Part shown: positions 1-8,351 of the stretch, in pieces
How positions within the stretch are numbered: position 1 is the first letter of the stretch
How the letters are laid out: each line of letters starts with the position of its first letter
DNA from: an uncultured Collinsella sp.
Lineage (GTDB): Bacteria > Actinomycetota > Coriobacteriia > Coriobacteriales > Coriobacteriaceae
Assembly: GCA_937896835.1 (NCBI GenBank)
Contig: CALBOJ010000061.1
Span: 1 to 50,937 of the forward strand
Direction: 5' to 3'
Length of the DNA stretch: 50,937 bases
Translations under genes and position numbers: made by a program
The notes under the pieces: generated by a model
What the model saw: only the letters and a program-made list of their open reading frames with translations
Told to the model about the DNA's origin: nothing
Database searches by the model: none

Positions 1-79
1 CGAGCAAGGTGCCTTGAAACGAGGCGGCATTGACCTTCTGGTCATGCCGCCGAAGCTGAAAGGCAGATTGCCGCTCTGA
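1..79 (+). CDS. C-terminal end of an unidentified gene (partial)
   Basis: An open frame enters from the left edge and ends at TGA 77-79, giving 25 visible codons ending in GRLPL. It is too short to assign a family. Bases 23-51 inside it can fold into a hairpin (ggcggca/tgccgcc and tgacc/ggtca with one bulged T), which may be a coincidence of coding sequence. It would converge on the RGG-protein gene at 129-1040. It could equally be a chance open frame. Confidence 0.35.
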   Translation, partial: EQGALKRGGIDLLVMPPKLKGRLPL

Positions 80-100
80 CGGGTTTGCAGCGTCAACTAG

Positions 101-125
101 TTACGCGGTTCGTAGAACCGCGTAA
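101..125 (-). terminator. Perfect 10-bp inverted repeat, likely terminator of the RGG gene
   Basis: ttacgcggtt (101-110) and aaccgcgtaa (116-125) are exact reverse complements with a 5-nt loop. The repeat lies directly after the stop codon at 129-131 of the minus-strand gene and between two converging frames. There is no U-tract on either strand, so strength as an intrinsic terminator is uncertain. Confidence 0.5.
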
Positions 126-128
126 CCC

Positions 129-1040
129 CTAGAAGCGATTGCCGCGGAAGCCGCCACCGTTGCGGCCGCCACGGTCGCCACCGCGACCGCCACGGTCGTT
201 ACCACGGTTGCCGCCGAAGCCGCCACGGTTGCCACCGCGATCGCCATAGCCACCACGGTTGCCGCCAAAGCCGCCGCGACCGCCACGGTCGCCGCCACGG
301 TCACCAAAGCCGCCACGGCCACCGCGATCGCCACCGCGACCGCCACGGTCACCGCCACGGCCACCGCGATCGCCAAAGCCGCCGCGACCGCCACGGTCGC
401 CGCCACGGCCGCCACGGTCGTCACGGCCGCCGCGAGGACCGCGGTCCTCGTCCAGGCCCATGGCGACGAGCGGAGCGATAACCTTATCGAGAGCGGCCAT
501 CAGCTCGGTGGCCTCCTCATAAGAAAGCTCGGGCAGGAGCTTCTCCTTCTTGTTGGCAAGCTCAACCAGGCCCTCAGCGGCATCCTCGGCAGCGAAGACA
601 ACGATCTTGCGCATATCGCCCTCGGCGTCGTCGATGCGGCCGACCAGATCGGCAGCCTCGGCCTCGGCCATCAGGCCATCGAGCTCACGAAGGCGCATGC
701 CCAGCAGGTCGGACATTTCCTTCTGCTCCATCTTGGGCTTGAGGTCAAGAAGCTTGATGGCGCGCTCGATGTTCGCCATGCGCTCGGCCTTGGCCTCCTC
801 CTCCTTGGAAATAGCAAAGCGACGGCTACGCAGCAGGCGGGCGGCCTTCTGCATCTTGTCCATCAGCTCTTCGTCATCGTAATCAACGGCGGCCTCGACA
901 ACCTCGGCCTCCTCCTCGGCGGAAACCTCGTCAGCAGCCTCAACCTCGGCAGCTTCGGTCTCCACGGTCTCGACTGCCTCAACCTCGGCAGCCATGGTCT
1001 CGTTCTCGGTCTCGTTCATGATCTCTTCGTTCTCAGACAT
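129..1040 (-). CDS. Winged-helix (MarR-like) protein with acidic N-terminus and RGG-repeat tail
   Basis: 303 residues in three parts. Residues 1-55 are strongly acidic (Glu/Ala/Val-rich). Residues about 56-195 are helical and contain a stretch around 95-150 that reads as a winged helix: IERAIKLLDL, an HTH-like KEMSDLLGMRLRELDGLM, then a wing resembling the MarR D-x-R-x3-V pattern (GDMRKIVV). Residues about 198-303 are an Arg/Gly/Asp/Phe tail with about 20 RGG triplets interspersed with FGD and GGN units. The start is supported by aaggag just upstream. RGG boxes usually bind RNA or drive phase separation, so an RNA- or nucleic-acid-binding role is inferred. There is no signal peptide or membrane segment. 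The gene stands alone. Exact function is unknown. Confidence 0.85.
   Translation of the reverse strand: MSENEEIMNETENETMAAEVEAVETVETEAAEVEAADEVSAEEEAEVVEAAVDYDDEELMDKMQKAARLLRSRRFAISKEEEAKAERMANIERAIKLLDLKPKMEQKEMSDLLGMRLRELDGLMAEAEAADLVGRIDDAEGDMRKIVVFAAEDAAEGLVELANKKEKLLPELSYEEATELMAALDKVIAPLVAMGLDEDRGPRGGRDDRGGRGGDRGGRGGFGDRGGRGGDRGGRGGDRGGRGGFGDRGGDRGGRGGFGGNRGGYGDRGGNRGGFGGNRGNDRGGRGGDRGGRNGGGFRGNRF
132..440 (-). repeat. Tandem repeat encoding the RGG tail
   Basis: Degenerate short repeats (ccgccacggtcgccaccgcg-type units) encode DRGGRGG and DRGGRGGFG blocks. Block order is irregular, as expected from slippage or unequal recombination, so copy number may vary between strains. Translating the opposite strand gives only low-complexity Ala/Val or Pro/Arg frames, which are shadows. 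Confidence 0.85.
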
Positions 1041-1192
1041 GAGACTCCTTCTTGGCCCTCTCGGGCATCATCGCCCCATTCGCGGGGCCCGTCGCGCACT
1101 CTTTGCGCTTTAAACATTCATGCCTCTCGGCAAAACGTCCATTAGTTTATGGTGTCGCCCGCTAATCTAGCTGCAGAATCTATGTGCACACA

Positions 1193-2605
1193 TTAATGCG
1201 ACATGTGCGACTCGCGGCGAGCGTACACAACCGATACCACAAATCCGACCACGGCAATTACAGCCGCCACACGCACGGCTGCCGCAAATCCAATCGCCTG
1301 GGCAACGTCGGTCGCAACGCCAGCGGCGCCGGCAGTCGCCGCAGAACTCGAGAGCAGGCCGATAAACAGCGACGGGCCAAACGATGCGGCAATCATGTTC
1401 CACGTGTTGAGCAATGCCGTTCCGTGAGGATGCTCGGCGACAGGCAGCGTCTCCAAGCCGGCCGTTTGCGAGGGGCTCAGCACCAAACCGACTCCGGCAT
1501 ACACCACAACGGTCAGCGCCACGACGACGCCGATGTTCATGCTTGCGGCCGTCATCGAGATGACAGTCTGCCCCACGGCGATCAGGGCAAAGCCGACCGG
1601 CAGCAGCGGCCATGCGCCACGGGCGTCCATCACGCGTCCGCCCACAATCGAGGTCACGGCATTGCAGGCAATCGCCGGCAAAATGAGCAAGCCCGCAACA
1701 AGGGCGGTCATGCCGTATGCGCCCTCAAAATAGAGCGGCAACAAAACGCTCATCGAGAACGTCGTCATCATCGACACCACCACAAGCAGGCACGCAGGCC
1801 AAAAACGAACGCTCGCCATGGGACGCACGTTAAGCACCGGATGCTCGAGCTTGAGCTGGCGGGCCGCAAACAGGCCGAGCAGCACAATGGCGGCGAAGAG
1901 CGTCGCGATGCCGGCAATCAGATTGGTCGAGAACTCGCCTACGGAATACACAAATGCCGTAATACCGGCAGCGAGCAAAACAACCGACAGAATATCAAGC
2001 GTGGCGTTCGAACGCTCTCCGACATTCTGAACAAGCTTTACGCCCGCCGCAGCGACCACAATGCCGCCCACCAGCGGCACTACGAATACCGTCCTCCAGC
2101 CAAACAACGTGCACATAAGACCGCTGATCACGGGCCCAAACGCCGGCCCCAGCGTAATGCAGGCACCGCCCAGGCTCAGATACAAACCGAGCTTCTCGCG
2201 CGGGGCGCAAGACAGTACCACGTTCATCATGAGCGGAAACAAGATGCCCGATCCCGCAGCCTGCAGGATACGGCTTGGCAGCAAAACGCTAAACGACGGA
2301 GCGACCAGGCACAGGACTTCGCCGGCGACCATGCATCCGCATGCGAAAAACAGCAGCTTGCGCGTCGAGAAATGGCCGGACAGAAAGGCCATGATGGCCG
2401 TAAAGATCGACGTCACGATCATGTAGCCCGAAACGAGCCACTGCGCCGTGGTGGCACTCACCGAAAAGGCCGCCATAATGTCGTGCAACGCCACGTTAAT
2501 GATGTTCTCGTTAAACGCAGCAACAAAAGCTGCAACATACATTACGACGAGAATTGCCGAGGTTGTCGACGGTGATTGAGTTTGCTTTTGGGATTTGGTC
2601 CCCAT
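1193..2605 (-). CDS. MFS multidrug transporter, DHA2 (14-TMS) type
   Basis: About 470 residues. The first helix (SAILVVMYVAAFVAAFNENIIN) has the DHA2-type beginning, and motif-C-like GGACITLGPAFGPVISG lies near helix 5. Further hydrophobic segments run to the C-terminus and fit the 14-helix EmrB/QacA layout. It probably exports drugs or metabolites by proton antiport at the cytoplasmic membrane; the substrate is not readable. The start MGTKSQ at 2605 has a gaggaagga-type ribosome site; the frame stays open further upstream, but the extra sequence is not transporter-like. It is divergent from the deformylase-like gene at 2811 across about 205 bp. Confidence 0.88.
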   Translation of the reverse strand: MGTKSQKQTQSPSTTSAILVVMYVAAFVAAFNENIINVALHDIMAAFSVSATTAQWLVSGYMIVTSIFTAIMAFLSGHFSTRKLLFFACGCMVAGEVLCLVAPSFSVLLPSRILQAAGSGILFPLMMNVVLSCAPREKLGLYLSLGGACITLGPAFGPVISGLMCTLFGWRTVFVVPLVGGIVVAAAGVKLVQNVGERSNATLDILSVVLLAAGITAFVYSVGEFSTNLIAGIATLFAAIVLLGLFAARQLKLEHPVLNVRPMASVRFWPACLLVVVSMMTTFSMSVLLPLYFEGAYGMTALVAGLLILPAIACNAVTSIVGGRVMDARGAWPLLPVGFALIAVGQTVISMTAASMNIGVVVALTVVVYAGVGLVLSPSQTAGLETLPVAEHPHGTALLNTWNMIAASFGPSLFIGLLSSSAATAGAAGVATDVAQAIGFAAAVRVAAVIAVVGFVVSVVYARRESHMSH

Positions 2606-2810
2606 GCATTTCCTTCCTCTTGAAACGACAGTCGCATCGCCCCAGAGGAACAGTCCAGGGCGAAAAATGAGCCCTAGACTTACGCCAGACGCCGTACACG
2701 ACGAGTCTGGCAACATGGTCCAACATCGAAAAATTGTAACGCGGACGCGCAGCTTTCCTTCCGCGCTATTATTAAAAGTCCACGAAAGCATAAGACATGA
2801 GGAGCCCGCC

Positions 2811-3221
2811 ATGATTAAGCCCATCATGAAATCCGAGTTCTTTTTGCGCCTGCCTTCCGAAGACGCGGGACCCGACGATGCCGCGACCGGGCAGGACCTC
2901 CTGGATACGCTCCACGAGCATGAGCACGAGTGCGTGGGCCTCGCCGCCAACATGATCGGCGTGCGCAAACGCATCATCTGCGTAAAGGACGGCAACAGGA
3001 CACTCCTGATGTACAACCCGCAAATTCTTGAGCAGGTCAATGCCTATCAGACGAGCGAAGGATGCCTCTCGCTGATCGGCGAGCGTCCCTGTACCCGCTA
3101 TCGCCGCATTAAGGTGGAGTATTTGGACGAGAACTTCGTCCACCGCATCAAAAACTTCTCGGGCTACACCGCCGAGATCATCCAGCACGAAATCGACCAC
3201 TGCAATGGCGTCGTGGTTTAG
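2811..3221 (+). CDS. Peptide-deformylase-like protein, motif-1 Gln replaced
   Basis: 136 residues, shorter than typical deformylases (about 165-190). Deformylase removes the N-formyl group of nascent proteins using Fe/Zn bound by Cys-His-His. Motif 1 reads GLAANMIG (43-50), with Met48 where the oxyanion-stabilising Gln is expected. Motif 2 is EGCLS, with metal-ligand Cys85. Motif 3 is HEIDH (126-130), with both His ligands and the catalytic Glu present. The start at 2811 follows atgaggag. The LysR gene begins 36 bp downstream on the same strand. A paralogue at 16750-17169 keeps the Gln but lacks the Glu. Activity on formyl-Met is uncertain. Confidence 0.8.
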   Translation: MIKPIMKSEFFLRLPSEDAGPDDAATGQDLLDTLHEHEHECVGLAANMIGVRKRIICVKDGNRTLLMYNPQILEQVNAYQTSEGCLSLIGERPCTRYRRIKVEYLDENFVHRIKNFSGYTAEIIQHEIDHCNGVVV

Positions 3222-3257
3222 GCCACCTGCCAAAATGAGGGTACCGGAGGCCTCCCT

Positions 3258-4181
3258 ATGGATATCAGCCGCTTTGGCGAATTCGCCATCTTAGCGCAGT
3301 CACGCACGTTTCTTGATGCGGCGGAACTGCTTTTCATGTCGCAATCAACCCTCTCCAAGCACATCATGGCAATGGAGCACGAACTCGGCTGCAAGCTCAT
3401 CGATCGAAGCCAGCGCCACGTAACACTCACCGCGCAAGGTGAAGCGCTCCTCCCCTATGCGCAAAAAATTGCGACGCTTCAGCACCGCTATCTTGCCGCC
3501 ATTCAAATAGGCGCAGGTGAGCCGCTCGAGCACCTCACCGTCGGTTCTATCCCCATTATGGCCCCTTATGGGATCACGGACGCCGTCATCGATTTTCAGC
3601 AGGCGAACCCCTCATATTCTGTCGAGCTCATCGAGGGCGAGGGCGACACACTCAAGCGCATGCTCCTGCACGAGGACATTGACCTGGCCTTCATCCGTGA
3701 CGGCGGCGCCATCGAGCCGGAGTTCAAAAAGATTCCCTTTACGACCGACCGGCTCGTGGCCGTCCTTCCGCTCGACCATCCGCTCGCCGAACGTGACGCC
3801 GTTGAGATAGACGACCTTATCGACGAGAATTTCCTCATGCTTCCCCAAGGCTCGTTCGTAAGCGAGCTCGTCCTTTCCCTTTGTCGCGAAGCTGAATTTG
3901 GCCCACGTGTTACGTTCACCGGCAAACGAGCCGAGAACATCATCTCCCTTGTCGCGCGCGGCGCCGGCGTCTCATTCCTCATGCGCAAGCCGGCGGAATC
4001 GCTTGCCAGCGGAAAGGTAGCCCTGGTGCCGCTTGAGCCCGCGACGACCTCCGAGGTCAGGCTCTACCTCAAGCGGAACGCCGCGCACTCGCAGGCGGTC
4101 GTCTCGTTCATCGGCTTCCTCCCCTACCGTCAGCTCCTGCAGGGCGACCGTACATCTTCCACCGCGGCACGACCGTCATAA
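3258..4181 (+). CDS. LysR-family transcriptional regulator
   Basis: 307 residues. The N-terminal winged HTH (residues about 1-60, LFMSQSTLSKHIMAMEHELG) is followed by a LysR substrate-binding domain (about 90-295) with typical VGSIPIMAPYGI and VARGAGVSFLMRKPAES segments. The start follows ggaggcctccct. It sits 36 bp after the deformylase-like gene, so co-transcription is likely. It converges on the PTS gene; a shared hairpin separates them. Its targets may be the divergent MFS/deformylase promoter region, which is inference. Confidence 0.9.
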   Translation: MDISRFGEFAILAQSRTFLDAAELLFMSQSTLSKHIMAMEHELGCKLIDRSQRHVTLTAQGEALLPYAQKIATLQHRYLAAIQIGAGEPLEHLTVGSIPIMAPYGITDAVIDFQQANPSYSVELIEGEGDTLKRMLLHEDIDLAFIRDGGAIEPEFKKIPFTTDRLVAVLPLDHPLAERDAVEIDDLIDENFLMLPQGSFVSELVLSLCREAEFGPRVTFTGKRAENIISLVARGAGVSFLMRKPAESLASGKVALVPLEPATTSEVRLYLKRNAAHSQAVVSFIGFLPYRQLLQGDRTSSTAARPS

Positions 4182-4247
4182 TCCCCGCTGCTCCACAACC
4201 GCAGCCCTGTGTCCGCAAACACGCTGACAACGGCACATAATACAAAT

Positions 4248-4280
4248 ATGCCTCGGGCGGCACGTCGCCGTCCGAGGCAT
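4248..4280. terminator. Bidirectional intrinsic terminator
   Basis: atgcctcgg (4248-4256) pairs exactly with ccgaggcat (4272-4280). It is followed by atttagtt on the plus strand and by catatttgtatt on the minus strand. It lies between the convergent LysR and PTS genes. Confidence 0.8.
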
Positions 4281-4304
4281 ATTTAGTTAAAGTGCGCAGA
4301 AAGA

Positions 4305-5747
4305 CTAGTCCACCGAGATGTTGAGTGCCTTACCGCCCTCGTCCTTCTTGGTACCGATCGCCATAGCGGCGACAAGAGCCAGAACGAAAGCGACCACACC
4401 GGAGATGACAAGGCCGATAAAGCCCGTGTCGATGCCGGCAGGGTTAATAAAGCTCGGGAAACCGAGCGGGCCGGAGGCGCCGAAGGCATAGAGCTTGGCA
4501 CCCATGAGGCCGGCAATGGCGCCGCCTACACCAGCGGAAATAAAGGTTGCCCACATAAGGCGCTTACGCGGCAGCAAGATGGCGTAAAGCGCAGGCTCGT
4601 TGACACCGAAAATCGAAGAGACAAGGGCGGGAATGTTGACGGCAGCATTTTCCTCGGAGTCCTTGGTTCGGATGATCATGCCAAGCACAGCGCCGGCGAT
4701 GGCACAACCGCCTGCATACACGAGCGGGTTAATGAGGTCATAGCCGTAGGTTGCGACATCGAGGAACCACAGCGGGATGATGCCCCAGTGCAGGCCGAAC
4801 ATGACGAGCAGGCTCCAGAACGTGCCGATGACGAAGCCGGCGATGGCGGGTTGGAAGTTGATGAGCATCAGAATGATCTGGGCAACGATGTTGGAGAGGA
4901 CCGTCATGACCGGACCGACCACAAGCAGGCCAAGGATGCCGCAAATGAGGAGCGTCAGGATGTTGGAGAAGAACGAGCTCACAAGCGCGGGCAGCGCGTT
5001 AGAAAGGGCCTTGTGCACCTTGGAGGCAATCCAGACGATAAAGATCGCAGGCAGAATCGTCGATGAGTAATTCTGCATGATCAGCGGGATGCCAAAAATA
5101 TCACCGTAGACATTGGACTCGAAGACCGTACCGGCGCCGAGCGTGTAGAGCGGATCTCCGCCCATAAGGGCAACGAGCGTCGGATAGACGAGGATACCGC
5201 CGAGCGCCATTCCCATAACGGGCTTAAGTCCGAACTTCTTGGCCGACGTCCAGCCAATGATTAGCGGAAAGTAATAGAAGACCGAATCTCCGATTGCCGA
5301 GAGCGTCACATACGTATCGCTGTCCTTGGCAAGCCAACCGGCAACCGTGCAGAGCGCGAGCATCGACTTGATAAAGCCACCGGCCATAAGCACGCCAAGA
5401 ACCGGTTGCAGAATCTCGGAGATGATGGCCAGCAGACGCGAGAATGGATCGCCCTTTTTGACGTCGTCGCCTTCATCGATATCGAGTGCGGGTTTGGAGT
5501 CGAACCCGCCAATCTGAACAAGGTCGTTGTAGACGGCCTCGACAGTGGCACCAATCACGACCTGATACTGTCCGCCGGCCTGGATGACGTCAACGACGCC
5601 CTTCGTCGCCTTAAGCTCATTGGTCTGGGCGAGCGATTCATCCTTGAGGTGGAAGCGGAGACGCGTAATGCAGTGGCTCACGTCTAACACATTGTCTCGA
5701 CCACCGACCTTTGTGATGATTTCATCGCAAAGCTTCTGGTATTTCAT
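4305..5747 (-). CDS. PTS EIIBC permease, glucose/beta-glucoside superfamily, no EIIA
   Basis: 480 residues. It phosphorylates a sugar while importing it. The EIIB domain (about 1-90) carries the phospho-Cys26 in DVSHCITRLRF. The EIIC domain (about 105-460) has many membrane helices and the VNEPALYAILLPRKR segment equivalent to the substrate-contacting G-[IV]-[TN]-E-P loop. No EIIA domain follows, so phosphate must come from an EIIA encoded elsewhere. The start at 5747 has aaaaaggagaattcc; the frame is open upstream, but that part is not conserved-looking. It is the last gene of the minus-strand cluster starting at 9386. The sugar is unknown. Confidence 0.88.
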   Translation of the reverse strand: MKYQKLCDEIITKVGGRDNVLDVSHCITRLRFHLKDESLAQTNELKATKGVVDVIQAGGQYQVVIGATVEAVYNDLVQIGGFDSKPALDIDEGDDVKKGDPFSRLLAIISEILQPVLGVLMAGGFIKSMLALCTVAGWLAKDSDTYVTLSAIGDSVFYYFPLIIGWTSAKKFGLKPVMGMALGGILVYPTLVALMGGDPLYTLGAGTVFESNVYGDIFGIPLIMQNYSSTILPAIFIVWIASKVHKALSNALPALVSSFFSNILTLLICGILGLLVVGPVMTVLSNIVAQIILMLINFQPAIAGFVIGTFWSLLVMFGLHWGIIPLWFLDVATYGYDLINPLVYAGGCAIAGAVLGMIIRTKDSEENAAVNIPALVSSIFGVNEPALYAILLPRKRLMWATFISAGVGGAIAGLMGAKLYAFGASGPLGFPSFINPAGIDTGFIGLVISGVVAFVLALVAAMAIGTKKDEGGKALNISVD

Positions 5748-5940
5748 GGAATTCTCCTTTTTCTGAGCGGGGTATAGCATCGATTTCATGCCTCCGTAGT
5801 CGACGTGGGAGGGCAAGGAACCCACTTCCCCCTTTGAAATCCGCGGACGCACGTACGCCCGGGATGCGAAACGGCAGAGAAGATGGAAGATGCCGATCAC
5901 ATGGCGGCGAGCCTCATTGGCCCATGTCACGCAATCAGGT

Positions 5941-7059
5941 CTACAAACGCGAATCTGCTGCGCCGAGAAGTCTCGTCGTCTGGCAGAACTTGTCACACAG
6001 ACGTTCCGGTTCGCCCTGGGGAATCTGAGTACGCTCGGTCTCAAAGGAGAGGCCGTACTCGCGTGCCGGAAGGAAATACTCGAAATAGCCGTTGGTGTAA
6101 CCGCAAACTATTCCCTCGACCGGGCATTCGCGCTTCATGCGAATACCCAAGTCGCTGCCGAGCTCACTCGGGAACACAAAGAGATGCAGGCCGCCCAAAC
6201 TGATGACGGCACACTTAAGCGTGAGCGAAAAGTCGTCATGGGCAACGGTGTGATAGAACGTCTGAGGCTCGATGCGGTCGAGAACGACCTCGCGATCGAG
6301 CTTGATCTGGGAAATCGCCTCGGCAAGACCGGTCGAAACGCGCTCGACCTCGGGAATGCCGCGTCCCTGGCGAAAATTGCGGTCGCTACAGTCGCCAGCA
6401 GCACCGACGACCATGGCCGGATAGTAACCAAGACTCTGAGCGAGCTTTTTGCCGGTGAGACCGGCGAGTTCGCTCGTGAGCTCCGTGCAGTCGGGTCCGA
6501 CGCAAGCGGAATGCACCGCCCAGTTCACAAAGCCCGCAAATGGCTTGCCTTCGGTATCGAAGAACGATACGACAATGACCTCATTGTCGGCGAGTTCACC
6601 TGGGATGATGCGGTTGTCGTAGAAACCGGTGATGACCCGCTTGCCCAAGCGACAAATCGCGGGCTGTGCGTTGGCGCGGCACTCCTCAAAGCATTGGCAA
6701 ATGGTATCGAGGAACCAGCGGTAGTAGTTCTCGTCGAACTTTCCCGTCCACCAGCTGCGGTGGTAAGCGACGATTGAAGTATGGTCGTGCGTCGCCGAGA
6801 GCAGGACGCAATCACGGTCAATGCCGTAGCGCTCGGCGAGCATTGTCTTGACTTCCTCGGCCATGCTTTCCTCGAACTCGAGGACATCGGCATTAAAGAG
6901 AAACACTTCACGTTCGCCTTGCTGGAAGAGAATGGCGTTGGCGAAGACGTCGTCATGGACGCCCGTCGCAGGTTCAAGACGGTTGGGAAGATTGCGGTAG
7001 CCAATCAGGTAGATGTCGCCCTGTGGGGTGATTTTGCGGCGCGCGTGTCCAATGTTCAT
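5941..7059 (-). CDS. Ceramidase-fold hydrolase (neutral/alkaline non-lysosomal ceramidase N-terminal-like), copy 2
   Basis: 372 residues resembling the N-terminal catalytic domain of neutral ceramidases. N-terminal GHARRKITP is the family opening. SATHDHTS (about 88-95) matches the zinc-binding T-H-x-H motif of the family, and GAAGDCSDRNFR resembles the GNAGDxSPN segment around the catalytic Ser. No signal peptide is seen, so it probably acts inside the cell. It lies 18 bp downstream of a second, divergent ceramidase-like gene. Bacterial proteins with this fold are often annotated only by domain, so ceramide as substrate is not established. An N-acyl or ester-bearing glycoconjugate imported by the adjacent PTS is one possibility. 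Confidence 0.75.
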   Translation of the reverse strand: MNIGHARRKITPQGDIYLIGYRNLPNRLEPATGVHDDVFANAILFQQGEREVFLFNADVLEFEESMAEEVKTMLAERYGIDRDCVLLSATHDHTSIVAYHRSWWTGKFDENYYRWFLDTICQCFEECRANAQPAICRLGKRVITGFYDNRIIPGELADNEVIVVSFFDTEGKPFAGFVNWAVHSACVGPDCTELTSELAGLTGKKLAQSLGYYPAMVVGAAGDCSDRNFRQGRGIPEVERVSTGLAEAISQIKLDREVVLDRIEPQTFYHTVAHDDFSLTLKCAVISLGGLHLFVFPSELGSDLGIRMKRECPVEGIVCGYTNGYFEYFLPAREYGLSFETERTQIPQGEPERLCDKFCQTTRLLGAADSRL

Positions 7060-7077
7060 GCACGTTCTCCTTCTGTG

Positions 7078-8325
7078 TCACGCCGCATTCAAGGCGGCAA
7101 TGATGATTTCGACGAGGCGCTCATGGGATCCGGCGGCAAAACCGGAGTTCATGGCCTCATAGGTGATCTTTTCGTACGCGTCGGGAGCCGGTAGGTACTT
7201 CTGTCCGCCGTTGACGAGCGTGGCAAAGAACACAGAGCCGGACCGAGCGGCGCGCACAGTGGCGCCGAATGCACTCGAGACCTCGGGTTGTACGCCGACA
7301 AGCTCGACGTTTCCCAGTCGGAGCAGATAGACCCTCGTGCGCTGCTCGCCAGCGGCATGAAACTCATACGTTCGGTGCGGAGCCAAAGAGTGAAAATCGG
7401 CGCGTGTCTGAGCGGGCAGGAGAACGTCGACCGTGCGGGCATCGATGCCGGTAGCGTCATCCTCACGCGCCATGCGAGCGGTCTCGATTAAAGCATCGCC
7501 CAAGGCCTGCCCCTGCTGGTGCAGCATGCGGTATCCGTCCTCATGGGCATCGACCGTCTGCTTAACGCCGGCCGCATCGAACATGACGTTCATGGCGCGC
7601 TCCGCCGGACTTTGGTCGCCCGCGGCGCCTGGCAGCAACAGGGCAACGCCGCCCAGCTCGCGCTCGAGTGACATGGCGGCAAAACCAAAGAGGTCTCCGC
7701 TCGCCATGCGCCTCCCCTCGGAGTCGCGCGACCCGTCGAGCACGGAGGACTGAACGTCCGCCGTCGCGAGCACGGCAACATACTCGCCCCCGGCATCCCT
7801 TATGGCGAGTACGGGCATCGTGTGGTCGGCAAACCCCCTGGGATTCGAGCCCAACCACCAGCCGGCAGGCGTCTCGATGTCGCGATTAACGTTCACGGGG
7901 CATTCGCCCTCCACAGTGGCGAGAGTGACGGAGCGAATGCCCGCAACAGCGCGCTCGACAGCCGTGCGGGCGGCAGCGACGAGTGCTGCGCGATAGCGCT
8001 CGTTGCGATTGCGGGTAGCATCGTCGGCAAGATGCCCGGGAGTGCGGACGTGAGGCATGGAAAACGTGTGGGTAGGAACCACCCAAGAATAAGCACCGCT
8101 GCAATTGGCGGCATCCTCAACAATCTCACGCAGATCGGCGAGTAGAGCCGGAGCGATCGAGGTGACCTCAAGCGAAAGGACGCAGGCGCGTCGCCCCGTC
8201 CCCTCGATGATAAGGGCACGGGCGAAGACCTCATGACGGAGTTCGTCGAAACCGTCGAACGGCAACACGTCCCCAAGATCGATGGCCACACGAGCGGCCC
8301 CAGCCCTCATCTCTCCTTCGTCCAT
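7078..8325 (-). CDS. Ceramidase-fold hydrolase-like protein, copy 1
   Basis: About 415 residues from ATG 8325 (ggggag upstream); ATG 8310 behind gaaggagag is an equally good start. AGAARVAIDLG, VPTHTFSMPHVRTPG (T-H-x-x region), and LLPGAAGDQSPAERA (matching the GxxGDxSP segment) place it in the same ceramidase-like superfamily as its neighbour, but the two are not close copies. No signal peptide. It is the middle gene of a minus-strand cluster, 26 bp after the amidohydrolase and 18 bp before the second ceramidase-like gene. Substrate unknown. Confidence 0.7.
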   Translation of the reverse strand: MDEGEMRAGAARVAIDLGDVLPFDGFDELRHEVFARALIIEGTGRRACVLSLEVTSIAPALLADLREIVEDAANCSGAYSWVVPTHTFSMPHVRTPGHLADDATRNRNERYRAALVAAARTAVERAVAGIRSVTLATVEGECPVNVNRDIETPAGWWLGSNPRGFADHTMPVLAIRDAGGEYVAVLATADVQSSVLDGSRDSEGRRMASGDLFGFAAMSLERELGGVALLLPGAAGDQSPAERAMNVMFDAAGVKQTVDAHEDGYRMLHQQGQALGDALIETARMAREDDATGIDARTVDVLLPAQTRADFHSLAPHRTYEFHAAGEQRTRVYLLRLGNVELVGVQPEVSSAFGATVRAARSGSVFFATLVNGGQKYLPAPDAYEKITYEAMNSGFAAGSHERLVEIIIAALNAA

Positions 8326-8351
8326 GGCAGATACTCCCCTCTGATTGCCGC

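Noticed and set aside
101..424. Ala/Val-rich frame overlapping the RGG repeat
   Set aside because: It arises from translating the RGG-encoding repeat in another frame.
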